From Oscillatoriaceae cyanobacterium Prado104 (GTDB lineage: Bacteria > Cyanobacteriota > Cyanobacteriia > Cyanobacteriales > Microcoleaceae): 64,000 bases of DNA. The stretch spans positions 124,001 to 188,000 of the forward strand of contig JALOON010000049.1 in assembly GCA_025454405.1 (NCBI GenBank), in the 5' to 3' direction. The notes under the pieces were generated by a model. It made no database searches and was not told the DNA's origin. It saw only the letters and a program-made list of their open reading frames with translations. The translations under genes were made by a program, and so were the position numbers. The stretch's first letter is position 1; every line of letters starts with the position of its first letter. Positions 1 to 7,518 of this stretch are shown piece by piece.

Positions 1-960
1 TCAATTCCCGAATCAATTCCCGTAACCGTTCTCACAGGCTATCTGGGTGCAGGCAAAACAACGCTGCTGAACCGCATTTTAACCCACGAGCACGGCAAAA
101 AAGTTGCAGTAATCGTCAACGAATTCGGCGAAGTAGGGATCGACAACCAACTGGTAATCGACGCTGATGAAGAAATTTTCGAGATGAACAACGGCTGCAT
201 TTGCTGTACGGTTCGCGGCGACTTAATTCGGATTATCGGCAACTTAATGAAACGCCGCAATAAATTCGACCACTTAGTTATCGAAACCACGGGTTTAGCC
301 GACCCAGCACCCGTAATCCAAACATTTTTTGTTGACGAAGATATGCGAGATAAACTGCTGTTGGATGCAGTTGTCACCGTAGTCGATGCCAAACACATCT
401 GGCAGCACTGGGATGCCGATGAAGCCCAAGAACAAATTGCCTTTGCCGACGTAGTTTTGCTCAACAAAACAGATTTAGTCACCCCTGAAGAGTTGGCAGA
501 ATTAGAAAAACGGATTCGAGGCATGAATGTCATGGCAAAAATCTACCGCACCCGCAATTCCGAAGTAGAAATGGATGCTTTGTTGGGAGTCAAAGCCTTC
601 GATTTGAACCGGGCTTTAGAAATCGAACCGGACTTTTTGGAAGAACACGCCCACGAACACGACGCAACAGTAACTTCAGTCGCGATCGTCGAACCGGGGA
701 CGCTTGACGGCAACAAATTCAGCGATTGGATCGGCGAACTGCTGCGGACGCAAGGGCCGGATATTTTTCGGACAAAAGGCATTTTAAACATGGCTGGAGA
801 AGACCGGAGATTTGTGTTTCAAGGAGTACACATGCTGTTTGACGGTAAGCCCGATCGAGCTTGGAAACCGACCGAAACTCCGAAAAACGAGCTCGTATTC
901 ATCGGTCGTAACTTAAATGCCACTCAATTAACCGAGGATTTCCGCAAGTGTCTAGTTTAA
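1..960 (+). CDS. CobW/COG0523-family metal GTPase, 5'-truncated by window edge
   Basis: The reading frame is open from base 1, so the gene begins upstream of the window; 319 residues are visible. Family knowledge: COG0523 GTPases are metallochaperones or insertases that hand zinc or cobalt to client proteins. Seen: a Walker A motif GYLGAGKT near visible residue 13, the metal-binding GCICC motif near residue 65 (the CxCC hallmark), a Walker B-like ETTGLADP stretch, NKTD for guanine recognition, a short His/Glu-rich linker (EEHAHEHD), and a CobW C-terminal domain ending near FIGRNLN. The next gene starts inside its last codons. Its position beside znuBCA and smtA/smtB suggests a zinc role rather than cobalamin synthesis; that is inference. 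Its promoter lies outside the window. Confidence 0.93.
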   Translation, partial: SIPESIPVTVLTGYLGAGKTTLLNRILTHEHGKKVAVIVNEFGEVGIDNQLVIDADEEIFEMNNGCICCTVRGDLIRIIGNLMKRRNKFDHLVIETTGLADPAPVIQTFFVDEDMRDKLLLDAVVTVVDAKHIWQHWDADEAQEQIAFADVVLLNKTDLVTPEELAELEKRIRGMNVMAKIYRTRNSEVEMDALLGVKAFDLNRALEIEPDFLEEHAHEHDATVTSVAIVEPGTLDGNKFSDWIGELLRTQGPDIFRTKGILNMAGEDRRFVFQGVHMLFDGKPDRAWKPTETPKNELVFIGRNLNATQLTEDFRKCLV

Positions 961-2057
961 AAAAAACTGGCAAAACCAAGGCAAGCAAAAGCGAATCAAT
1001 GCTGCAATTTCACGCCAAAGAAATGCTGTCTGACTACGTAACTGCCGTTACTTGGTCGCCAGATGGCAAAACTTTAGCAATCTGTTCCGCTGCCGGGGAA
1101 GTAATGTTAGCAACTGTCAGTCCAATGAATAAATTGGTCTTGCGATCGCTGCAAACAGCTACTGGGAACTCAACAGATTGCTTGGCTTTTTCCTCAGACA
1201 GCCAACTCCTAGCAGCGGGAGGACAGGACGGAAAAGTGCGGATTTGGCACATTGAATCTGGGGAATTAATCGCCGATTTGGACAACAAGCGCGTGTGGGT
1301 TGATAAATTAGCTTGGTGTCCGAGTTGCAACGAATTAGCATTCAGTATGGGTCGCTGCGTTCAAGTTTGGAATGCTGCAGACAATACAGTTGAAGTAACC
1401 CTGAATTTCGACTCATCTTCGGTGCTAGATTTAGCATGGCATCCGGTGGTTAAATACCTGGCAATTAGCGGCTATCAAGGTGTCAAAGTTTGGAACGGTG
1501 CAGATTGGGATGAAGACCCGCATATTTTAACAGTACCGTCTGCCACTGGTGCGGTTGCTTGGTCGCCTTCGGGACAATATTTAGCCTGCGGCAATATCGA
1601 CAATACTTTAATTGTCAGCGAATGGGGCAGTTCCGAACCTTGGGTAATGCAAGGTTTTCCCGGCAAAGTGAGGCAATTAGCTTGGTCGGATAAAACTAAT
1701 TCATTGGGCGCACCTTTATTAGCTGCTGCGAGTTCCGATGGCATTGCCGTTTGGGAAAGACAAGCTGATGAAAGCATCGGTTGGGAAGGTTGGGGATTGG
1801 AAGTGCATGAAAAAGTTGTCAGGGCGATTTCTTTTCAACCCCAGACATTTTTGTTAGCTTCGGCAGCCGAAGACGGTCAAATTTGCTTGTGGTACGAAGC
1901 CGAACAATTGCTGCAAATTCTTGAGGGTGCGGTCCGAGGTTTTTCCTGTCTCGCGTGGCATCCCGAAGGTCAATTTCTTGCAGGCGGCGGCTGCGATGGC
2001 GAATTGCTTGTCTGGTCAAAGTCCACGCGGGGGAAAGGATTTAACAAGCAGAAATGA
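948..2057 (+). CDS. WD40-repeat protein coupled to the CobW GTPase
   Basis: A 369-residue protein made almost wholly of WD40 blades; seven to eight repeats can be picked out by recurring LAWxPxGxxLA and VxVW patterns (for example LAFSSDSQLLAAGG, VRIWHIES, LAWHPEGQFLAGG). Such beta-propellers act as protein-binding platforms and no enzymatic motif is seen. The start chosen is GTG at 948, inside the last 13 bases of the CobW-like gene, so the two are probably translationally coupled. An in-frame ATG near 999 is a later alternative. The overlap suggests the propeller works with the GTPase, perhaps as a scaffold for metal delivery; this is inference. No signal peptide, so cytoplasmic. Confidence 0.88.
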   Translation: MSSLKKTGKTKASKSESMLQFHAKEMLSDYVTAVTWSPDGKTLAICSAAGEVMLATVSPMNKLVLRSLQTATGNSTDCLAFSSDSQLLAAGGQDGKVRIWHIESGELIADLDNKRVWVDKLAWCPSCNELAFSMGRCVQVWNAADNTVEVTLNFDSSSVLDLAWHPVVKYLAISGYQGVKVWNGADWDEDPHILTVPSATGAVAWSPSGQYLACGNIDNTLIVSEWGSSEPWVMQGFPGKVRQLAWSDKTNSLGAPLLAAASSDGIAVWERQADESIGWEGWGLEVHEKVVRAISFQPQTFLLASAAEDGQICLWYEAEQLLQILEGAVRGFSCLAWHPEGQFLAGGGCDGELLVWSKSTRGKGFNKQK

Positions 2058-2163
2058 TGCAACAACACAGACAATAACAATAAGGTGCGTTTGGTCGATA
2101 CCAAGCGGATTCCGCAAAATCGCACTGTCTAATCGCCAAATTTGCTAACAATTTTGCACTCAT

Positions 2164-2188
2164 GTAAGGTGCGCATTGCGCACCTTAC
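2164..2188. terminator. Perfect hairpin between convergent genes
   Basis: Arms GTAAGGTGCGC and its exact complement (11 bp) flank a 3-nt loop. It lies between the convergent WD40 and znuB genes. There is no clear U-tract on either strand, and a shorter version of the same hairpin recurs at 3333-3349, so it is a dispersed repeat that may also stop transcription. Confidence 0.45.
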
Positions 2189-2285
2189 TGCCATCAATAG
2201 CGTGTCAAACTAATTTTTTCGTCAGTCCAGGATCGCCATCATCCACTCTCGATCGCCCACCAACAATCTTACATCTCAAATCGTC

Positions 2286-3122
2286 TTACTCTCTCTTTTT
2301 TGTCAAAATTCCTTGGCTGGGACTCAACAGCAAAGCCAGCAAAAACAACCCAAAAACAACCAGGACGATCGCTGCACCGGATGGCATATTCAAATAATAA
2401 CTCAGATACATTCCGATCGCGCTTGCCAAAATCCCGACAACCGCACCCACTCCCATCATTAAATGCAGTTCTTTCACCAACAAATACGCCGTAATTCCCG
2501 GCCCGATTAACAGCGAAATTACCAACAGCGCCCCCACCGTTTGCAAACTCGCCACGATCGTCAGCGTCATCGCCGAAATCATCCCCAAATAAATCCAGTT
2601 TACGGGCAAACCGCTAGCTTGCGCTCCCAACGGATCGAAAGTATAAAACAGCAATTCCTTGTAAAATAATTTAACCACCACCAGCACGATCGCGGTAATT
2701 AAAAAAGTTTGCTGCAAGTCTGACGGTGCGACTGACAAAATATTCCCAAACAAGAAACCGTCAAGGTCTAACTTTGTCGTCCGCAGCAAGCTAATCAGCG
2801 TCACGCTCAGTGCTAAAAACGTCGATAAAATTAATGCCATGATGGCATCAATCTTAATCCGAGATTGTGACTGAATCCACACCATAATTATAGCGCTGAT
2901 AATTCCCGATATAAAAGCGCCGATCGAAATGTTGAATCCTAAAGCAAAAGCAACAGGCAATCCCGCTAAAACTGAATGGGCGATCGTATCAACCATCATT
3001 CCCATTTGCTGTACGATTAAATAAGAACCGACAACTGCGCAGAGTATTCCTAACAAAATGCCAGTCGCGATCGCATTCCGCATAAACTCAAATTGTAGCG
3101 GCTCAACTAGTAAATTTAACAT
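2286..3122 (-). CDS. znuB: Zinc ABC transporter permease ZnuB
   Basis: A 278-residue, very hydrophobic protein with about eight to nine membrane segments, typical of the ABC-3 family of Zn/Mn permeases. Seen: the start region FEFMRNAIATGILLGIL, a conserved IAHSVLAGLP loop, SLQTVGALLVISLLIGPG and the final MPSGAAIVLVVFGLFL helix, all characteristic of ZnuB/MntB. It forms the inner-membrane channel of the importer with ZnuC and takes zinc from ZnuA. The ATG at 3122 is used; no strong ribosome site is visible and an internal Met at codon 14 is possible. It lies downstream of znuC on the same strand, separated by about 250 bp of repeat sequence. Zinc rather than manganese is inferred from the His-rich loop of ZnuA and the smtA/smtB neighbours. 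Confidence 0.93.
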   Translation of the reverse strand: MLNLLVEPLQFEFMRNAIATGILLGILCAVVGSYLIVQQMGMMVDTIAHSVLAGLPVAFALGFNISIGAFISGIISAIIMVWIQSQSRIKIDAIMALILSTFLALSVTLISLLRTTKLDLDGFLFGNILSVAPSDLQQTFLITAIVLVVVKLFYKELLFYTFDPLGAQASGLPVNWIYLGMISAMTLTIVASLQTVGALLVISLLIGPGITAYLLVKELHLMMGVGAVVGILASAIGMYLSYYLNMPSGAAIVLVVFGLFLLALLLSPSQGILTKKRE

Positions 3123-3182
3123 TCAATTAATTAGAAGGAAAGAGGGAGAGGGGGAGAATGTGCAACTTTTAAGCTAATGTCT

Positions 3183-3300
3183 GGTTGTCTGGTTCCCAGG
3201 CAGAGCCTGGGAATCCATGTCTAGAGGCTCTGCCTCGTCTGAGCTTCGCGAGGCAGAGCCTCTAGATCTGTGTTACCAGGCTCCAGCCTGGTAACGAGTA
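3183..3300. repeat. Dispersed double-hairpin repeat (GGCAGAGCC type)
   Basis: Several self-complementary blocks follow each other: TTCCCAGGCAGAGCCTGGGAA, then CTAGAGGCTCTGCCTCG paired with CGAGGCAGAGCCTCTAG, then TTACCAGGC paired with GCCTGGTAA. Related blocks occur at 44027-44140 and 52965-53012. It separates znuC from znuB without an open frame of its own. Confidence 0.75.
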
Positions 3301-3332
3301 AACAACGAGTAAAACTAAACTTAATTTAGTAA

Positions 3333-3349
3333 GGTGCGCAGTGCGCACC
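3333..3349. repeat. Short hairpin, copy of the 2164 palindrome
   Basis: Arms GGTGCGC and GCGCACC around a 3-nt loop, preceded by TAA as in the copy at 2164-2188. It lies 26 bases beyond the znuC stop and may act as a weak terminator or processing site. Confidence 0.4.
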
Positions 3350-3375
3350 CAGGAGTCTGCAGTCGATCGTTTCGC

Positions 3376-4095
3376 TCAAGCAGAGACCAAACTTAAATCG
3401 TATCCGTAAGCCTTTTGAATGTTAGCAGCAGTCAATACTTCCTTGCAAGAACCGCTAGCGATTAACTGCTTGTTCAGCAACAATAAATTGTCATATCTTT
3501 TTAAGGTTTCACCTAAATCGTGACTGATTACTAACAAAGTTTTATTGTCAGCTTTGAGTTCAGCAAAAATATCAAAAATAATCTCTTCTGTAGTTCGATC
3601 TATCGCGTTAAAAGGCTCGTCAAAAAAGAATAAATCTGCTTGTTGGGCGATCGACCTTGCCAAGAAAATCCGCTGCTGCTGTCCTCCGGAAAGTTCGCCA
3701 ATTTGCCGGTTTCGCAACTCCCACATTCCCACTCGCTGCAAAGCTGCTGCTACCAATTCTCGCGACTGCTTTGAGGGACTGCGAAACCAACCGGTCTGGA
3801 CAGTTCGCGCCATCATTACCGCATTCCACACCGTAATCGGATAATCCCAGTCAATTTGCGATCGCTGTGGCACGTAAGCCACCTGCTTTAACTGTTCCCT
3901 CAGCAACTTGCCCCGATACTTCACCCGCCCCCGACAAACCGGGATCAATCCCAGCATCGCTTTCACCATCGTACTTTTCCCCGCACCGTTGGGACCCAAC
4001 ACCCCCGTTAACTGCCCGGAATCCAAACAGAAATTGATGCTGTTGAGGGCCCAAATCCCTCGGTAGTTGACAGCCAAGTCTTGAACTTCTAACAT
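3376..4095 (-). CDS. znuC: Zinc ABC transporter ATP-binding protein ZnuC
   Basis: A 239-residue ABC ATPase. Seen: Walker A GPNGAGKS near residue 34, Q-loop region YVPQRSQIDWDYP, signature LSGGQQQR near residue 138, Walker B DLFFFDEPF directly after, and an H-loop VISHDL. The Q-loop wording and PITVWNAVMM are typical of the Mn/Zn/Fe (ABC-3) subfamily. It powers zinc uptake through ZnuB. The ATG at 4095 is divergent from znuA, and the shared intergenic region (4096-4190) holds the presumed control palindrome, so both transcripts are probably controlled together. Confidence 0.94.
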   Translation of the reverse strand: MLEVQDLAVNYRGIWALNSINFCLDSGQLTGVLGPNGAGKSTMVKAMLGLIPVCRGRVKYRGKLLREQLKQVAYVPQRSQIDWDYPITVWNAVMMARTVQTGWFRSPSKQSRELVAAALQRVGMWELRNRQIGELSGGQQQRIFLARSIAQQADLFFFDEPFNAIDRTTEEIIFDIFAELKADNKTLLVISHDLGETLKRYDNLLLLNKQLIASGSCKEVLTAANIQKAYGYDLSLVSA

Positions 4096-4165
4096 AATGT
4101 TTTAAGGTTTTGAGAACGATTCTTGTTTGCACACCCTCTAGAATAGAATAACTCTAAAGAGCAAT

Positions 4166-4178
4166 AACGATTATCGTT
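4166..4178. promoter_or_regulatory. Candidate Zur box between znuC and znuA
   Basis: AACGATTATCGTT is a perfect 6-1-6 inverted repeat ending 12 bases before the znuA ATG. It resembles AT-rich Zur/Fur-type boxes that control znuA in cyanobacteria. A -10-like TAGAAT lies just upstream (about 4144). Binding by Zur is inference; no zur gene is in the window. Confidence 0.6.
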
Positions 4179-4190
4179 CCAAAGGTAAAA

Positions 4191-5297
4191 ATGTTAAAGA
4201 ATTTGTCAGGGAAAACCCGCAGATTTTGCAGCGCTGCTGTGGCAATAGGTTTGGGAGTTGTTGGGTGCAATTCCAGTCCCCCCACAAACAACGCCGCAAC
4301 TACCCCAACTGCCAACCCCGCTGCGACTGAAACTCAAGCCAGCCCCGCTGCTAATTTGCCAAAAGTGGTGGCGACGACGGATGTTATTTGCGACATGGCC
4401 AAAGAAATCGCTGGAGGTACGATCGACCCTGTTTGTTTGATTAAACCCGGAGAAGACCCCCACGCCTATCAAGCGAAACCCGAAGACAACAAAGCAATTG
4501 AAACAGCAAACTTAATTTTGTACGGCGGTTACGACCACGAACCGGGCATTATTAAACTCATCAAAGCTAGCAGCAACACTGCCCCTAAAATCGCCGTTCA
4601 CGAACTAGCAGTTCCCCAACCTTTGATGGGAGAAGCGCACGACCACGAACATGAGGGAGAAAAAAAAGCTGAAGAACACGACCACCAACACGCTGAGGGC
4701 GAAAAAGTTCCTGATTCTCATGTTTGGCACAGCGCTCAAAACGGCGTCCGCATGGTGGAAACTATTCGGGATGAATTGAAAAAAATAGCTCCCAAAAATG
4801 CCGAAATTTATACCAACAATTCTGCTCAACTAACCGCAGATTTGCAAAAGTTGGATGCTTGGATTAAGGAGCAAATTGCCACAATTCCGGCAGGAAAACG
4901 CAAGTTAGTAACCACTCACGATGCCCTGAGTTATTATGCTAATGCTTATGGTTTGGAGGTGGCGGGAGCTTTGAAGGGAGTCACGACCGAGGAACAGCCG
5001 ACAGCGGGCAGAATCGCAGAATTAGTATCCGAAATTAAGACGGCTGGAGTGCCGACAATTTTTGCAGAAACGACGATTAATCCGAAATTAATGGAGACTG
5101 TGGCGAGGGAAGCAAATGTCAAAATTTCTGACAAGGAACTCTACAGCGATGGTTTGGGCGCTCTGGGAAGCGGTGCCGATACCTATGAAGGGATGTTGAA
5201 AACCAATACTTGCGCTATTGCTTCCGGTTTGGGTGGCAAATGTACTCCTTTTCAATCAACAGCAGCCCCAACTCCTAAATCAACAGTTGACAGTTAA
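4191..5297 (+). CDS. znuA: Zinc-binding lipoprotein ZnuA
   Basis: A 368-residue extracytoplasmic binding protein of the cluster A-I (TroA/ZnuA) family that captures Zn and delivers it to ZnuB. Seen: a signal peptide with lipobox GVVGC near residue 26, a low-complexity Pro/Thr/Ala linker, then the conserved VVATTDVICDMAKEIAG block. Metal ligands are probably His in DPHAYQ, His in DSHVWH and His in TTHDALSYY, with a distal Asp/Glu in FAETT and SDGLG. Between them is a His/Asp/Glu-rich loop (HDHEHEGE, EEHDHQHAEGE), the mark of zinc-specific members. Divergent from znuC, with a candidate Zur box 13 bases upstream of the ATG. Confidence 0.95.
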   Translation: MLKNLSGKTRRFCSAAVAIGLGVVGCNSSPPTNNAATTPTANPAATETQASPAANLPKVVATTDVICDMAKEIAGGTIDPVCLIKPGEDPHAYQAKPEDNKAIETANLILYGGYDHEPGIIKLIKASSNTAPKIAVHELAVPQPLMGEAHDHEHEGEKKAEEHDHQHAEGEKVPDSHVWHSAQNGVRMVETIRDELKKIAPKNAEIYTNNSAQLTADLQKLDAWIKEQIATIPAGKRKLVTTHDALSYYANAYGLEVAGALKGVTTEEQPTAGRIAELVSEIKTAGVPTIFAETTINPKLMETVAREANVKISDKELYSDGLGALGSGADTYEGMLKTNTCAIASGLGGKCTPFQSTAAPTPKSTVDS

Positions 5298-5360
5298 AGG
5301 AAGAAGGAAGAAGGAAGAAGGAAGAGGGAAGAGGGAAGAAGGAAGAAGGAAGAAGAAAAA
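5298..5360. repeat. GAAGGAA-type short tandem repeats
   Basis: Directly after the znuA stop, a run of GGAAGAAGGAA-like heptamers gives way to a complementary CTCCCACTCTCCC run. This is the short tandem repeat type common in Oscillatoriales intergenic DNA. Confidence 0.7.
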
Positions 5361-5455
5361 GTCTCTCCCCCACTCCCACTCTCCCACTCTCCCCCAATCG
5401 CAAATCGAACTATGTAACTGTCAACTGTCAACTATCAACTGCTATAAATTGCATT

Positions 5456-5719
5456 TTATTGAGGCGAATTTTCCTCACCGTTACTGGGTGGTTTTTGCCC
5501 GATTCCCAAGTTTTTCTTAGAGGATTTTAACTCTTTCCACAGCGCTTTTATGTCTTTATAGGCTTTTTCAGCGCTAATTTTGCCACCAGTTTCTAAGGAG
5601 CAAATGTAAGTTATTTTCTGGGCAAACTCTTGCAAATTTGCATTAAATGCCAAATTTTCAGGCGTAAAATCTCCGTAAAAGCGGCTGCGAGGATGTAGAA
5701 AATCTTCCCGATCGTTCAT
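5456..5719 (-). CDS. Conserved small cyanobacterial protein (DUF7219-like)
   Basis: An 87-residue soluble protein beginning MNDREDFLHPRSRFYGDF, followed by a helical stretch (LQEFAQKITYICSLETGG, then AYKDIKALWKELKSSKK). I recognise this N-terminal pattern from small proteins conserved across cyanobacteria and tentatively assign DUF7219; its function is unknown to me. No signal peptide or membrane segment. The ATG at 5719 follows an AGGAAGGGAGCC stretch, a good ribosome site. It is convergent with znuA and transcribed in the same direction as smtA, but about 285 bp downstream of it, so co-transcription is uncertain. Confidence 0.75.
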   Translation of the reverse strand: MNDREDFLHPRSRFYGDFTPENLAFNANLQEFAQKITYICSLETGGKISAEKAYKDIKALWKELKSSKKNLGIGQKPPSNGEENSPQ

Positions 5720-6004
5720 GGCTCCCTTCCTAGTTCATATTTGACTTGCGTTTCAGCGGTTAATGCGATCGATTTATACTTGGGATTGTTTGGCGTCGCT
5801 GCGTTAACTCGCTTCTATTGTAGGACGCAATTAGCTGTTGCGCTTTCTGACTGCGTGTTTCTTTATTAATGTTATTTTAACCTAAACTTGTTAAAGTTAA
5901 CATTTACTTAACCTATATTTAACCTAAACATCAAAAAAATAGGGAGTGCAATTCCTGCATCCCCCTGTGGGTAGATTGGCTAGTTTTTTCTTCAATCCCA
6001 GCGA

Positions 6005-6172
6005 TTATTTGTTGCAGGTACAGCCCGCGTGACCGCAGCCGCTGCCGTTGGGGTGACCGTCGGCACAGGCTTCGGAACAGTAGTATTGACCGCTTCTTTC
6101 AATGGCTGCGCTGAGGTTGACAACGCACAGGCACGACAGACAGGCGCATTTCATTTGGGTGACGGTGGTCAT
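6005..6172 (-). CDS. smtA: Cyanobacterial zinc metallothionein SmtA
   Basis: A 55-residue protein starting MTTVTQMKCACLSCLC. It has nine Cys (residues 9, 11, 14, 16, 32, 36, 46, 51, 53) and two His (40, 48), in the order known for cyanobacterial SmtA/BmtA, including the YYCSEACADGH zinc-finger-like core and GCGHAGCTC tail. Family knowledge: SmtA binds about four zinc ions in one cluster and protects against excess Zn or Cd. The start at 6172 is chosen over an upstream in-frame ATG at 6220 because it follows GGGAGAGAG and because it matches the family N-terminus. Divergent from smtB, with the candidate SmtB operator 42 bases upstream. Confidence 0.95.
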   Translation of the reverse strand: MTTVTQMKCACLSCLCVVNLSAAIERSGQYYCSEACADGHPNGSGCGHAGCTCNK

Positions 6173-6213
6173 TTTGCTCTCTCCCGGTAGGTTTGTGATG
6201 TGATATTTATATA

Positions 6214-6227
6214 TGAACACATATTCA
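6214..6227. promoter_or_regulatory. Candidate SmtB/ZiaR operator
   Basis: TGAACACATATTCA is an imperfect 6-2-6 inverted repeat (TGAA..TTCA), matching the ArsR/SmtB operator pattern known from the smtA promoter. It lies between the divergent smtA and smtB genes, close to smtA. Zinc would release the repressor and turn smtA on. Confidence 0.7.
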
Positions 6228-6529
6228 GATGTATGTCAAGAAAATCAAAAAGAGTTGTTACAAAAGTATTGCCGAGCGCGCTAAAATCAGGGTAAGCTCA
6301 TCTAATTTCGTTCGCGCCGGGCTCGCACTGCAAGTTGTTAAACTTAAAATCTCTACAAAAAACCGCAAATGGCAGCAAGATTTCGAGCGCTTTTGTCGAA
6401 CGTCCTGCGGGATTTCCCACCACTACGCTAACAGCATTATTTCCGATTGGTTCGATAGCACGTCGCGGCCAGAGCGGTTAAGCTGCTATTCAAAGAACTC
6501 GTCTCTGTTTTGGCGTCAGATGTACTAGA

Positions 6530-6973
6530 GTGAAAATGAGAACCAAAACAAAGCTGGAAAGAATGCCACCGAAATCTGCTGTTAACCCAGTTGCAAGCAA
6601 ACCTAACGAACAAAACGATACACCCACGTGCGATCGACCGCACGTAGCAGACAGTTTCCGAGTCCGCGACATTCAAACGCAACTTCTCACCACTGCCAAA
6701 GCGCAGCGGATGGCAGAGTTTTTCAGTCTTTTAGGAGATGCCAACCGCTTGCGGTTGCTGTCAGTCTTGGCAGAGCGAGAACTGTGCGTGTGCGATTTAG
6801 CAACAGCTTTAAACATGAGCGAATCGGCAGTTTCGCACCAGTTGCGAACGCTGCGGGCGATGCGGTTGGTCAGCTACCGGAAACAGGGGAGGCAAGTTTT
6901 TTACAGTTTGCTAGACAAACATGTTTTGGAACTCTATACAGCAGTTGCCGAACATTTAGATGAAGAAAATTGA
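6530..6973 (+). CDS. smtB: Zinc-sensing ArsR-family repressor (SmtB/ZiaR)
   Basis: A 147-residue winged-helix repressor. Seen: the DNA-recognition helix SESAVSHQLRTLR near residue 97 and the wing VSYRKQGRQVFY. Both known metal-site types appear intact. The alpha-5 site has D129, H131, H142 and E145. The alpha-3N site has C86 and C88 in ELCVCDL plus Cys34 and His38 in the N-terminal arm. This combination resembles ZiaR more than Synechococcus SmtB. The start shown is GTG 6530; ATG 6536 or ATG 6563 are possible and would not alter these residues. About 310 bp of non-coding DNA separates it from smtA, longer than usual. Likely represses smtA and perhaps itself. Confidence 0.92.
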   Translation: MKMRTKTKLERMPPKSAVNPVASKPNEQNDTPTCDRPHVADSFRVRDIQTQLLTTAKAQRMAEFFSLLGDANRLRLLSVLAERELCVCDLATALNMSESAVSHQLRTLRAMRLVSYRKQGRQVFYSLLDKHVLELYTAVAEHLDEEN

Positions 6974-7089
6974 CATTAAAATTGCATTTGTGTCGGAATT
7001 ATTAAAGACAAGATTTTTGGGATAAATCCGCAAAAATCTTGACTCTCCAATGGTCGGGTTTAAGATTTGAGGGGTTTAAGCTTCAGCAT

Positions 7090-7290
7090 TTAAGCTTCAG
7101 CAACAGTGTGACCGGTTGCAACAACCGCCTGTTTGATCGATTCTTCGGAAGCGGCTGCTTCCACAGTAACTGTTTTAGCCGCTAAATCCACATCGATTTT
7201 AGCTTCGGGTTCGACAGTTCTAATGGCTTTGGTAATCGTATCTCCGCAGCCGGAACAGACGATCGAGGGAACGTTAAGTTTGAGTGCCAT
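7090..7290 (-). CDS. Heavy-metal-associated (HMA) domain protein, CopZ/Atx1-like
   Basis: A 66-residue single ferredoxin-like HMA domain. Seen: IVCSGCGDTITKAI at residues 10-23, giving the CxxC metal site, then DVDLAAKTVTVEA and a C-terminal helix. The residue before the site is Val-Cys-Ser-Gly-Cys without the usual Met-x-Cys of copper CopZ, a wording common in cyanobacterial stand-alone HMA proteins. Family role: a soluble metallochaperone that passes Cu(I) or Zn(II) to P-type ATPases. No P-type ATPase lies in the window. Its place next to smtB suggests metal homeostasis, but which metal is open. Confidence 0.88.
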   Translation of the reverse strand: MALKLNVPSIVCSGCGDTITKAIRTVEPEAKIDVDLAAKTVTVEAAASEESIKQAVVATGHTVAEA

Positions 7291-7518
7291 AATTCAGCGA
7301 GACGTTGTAGATGACAATATGGATTCTTCTATTTAATCATAAAAAAGCATCCGGGCAAAGTCGCGGGCTTGCCGGGAGTCTGGCAAGGATTTAAACCGCT
7401 GCCGGAATGCGGAACAGACGAACAGCAGCGCAAGCGCATAGAAACTTGAGGCTAATGCTAGCGATCGGTCTAAAATTAGAAATATTGCTAAGTCCTGTAT
7501 TTCTAATATCGAGGTGCC

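Noticed and set aside
6229-6528. A 99-codon open frame between smtA and smtB
   Set aside because: It begins inside the smtA operator region, lacks a ribosome site and has no recognisable sequence; the area is better explained as a divergent control region.
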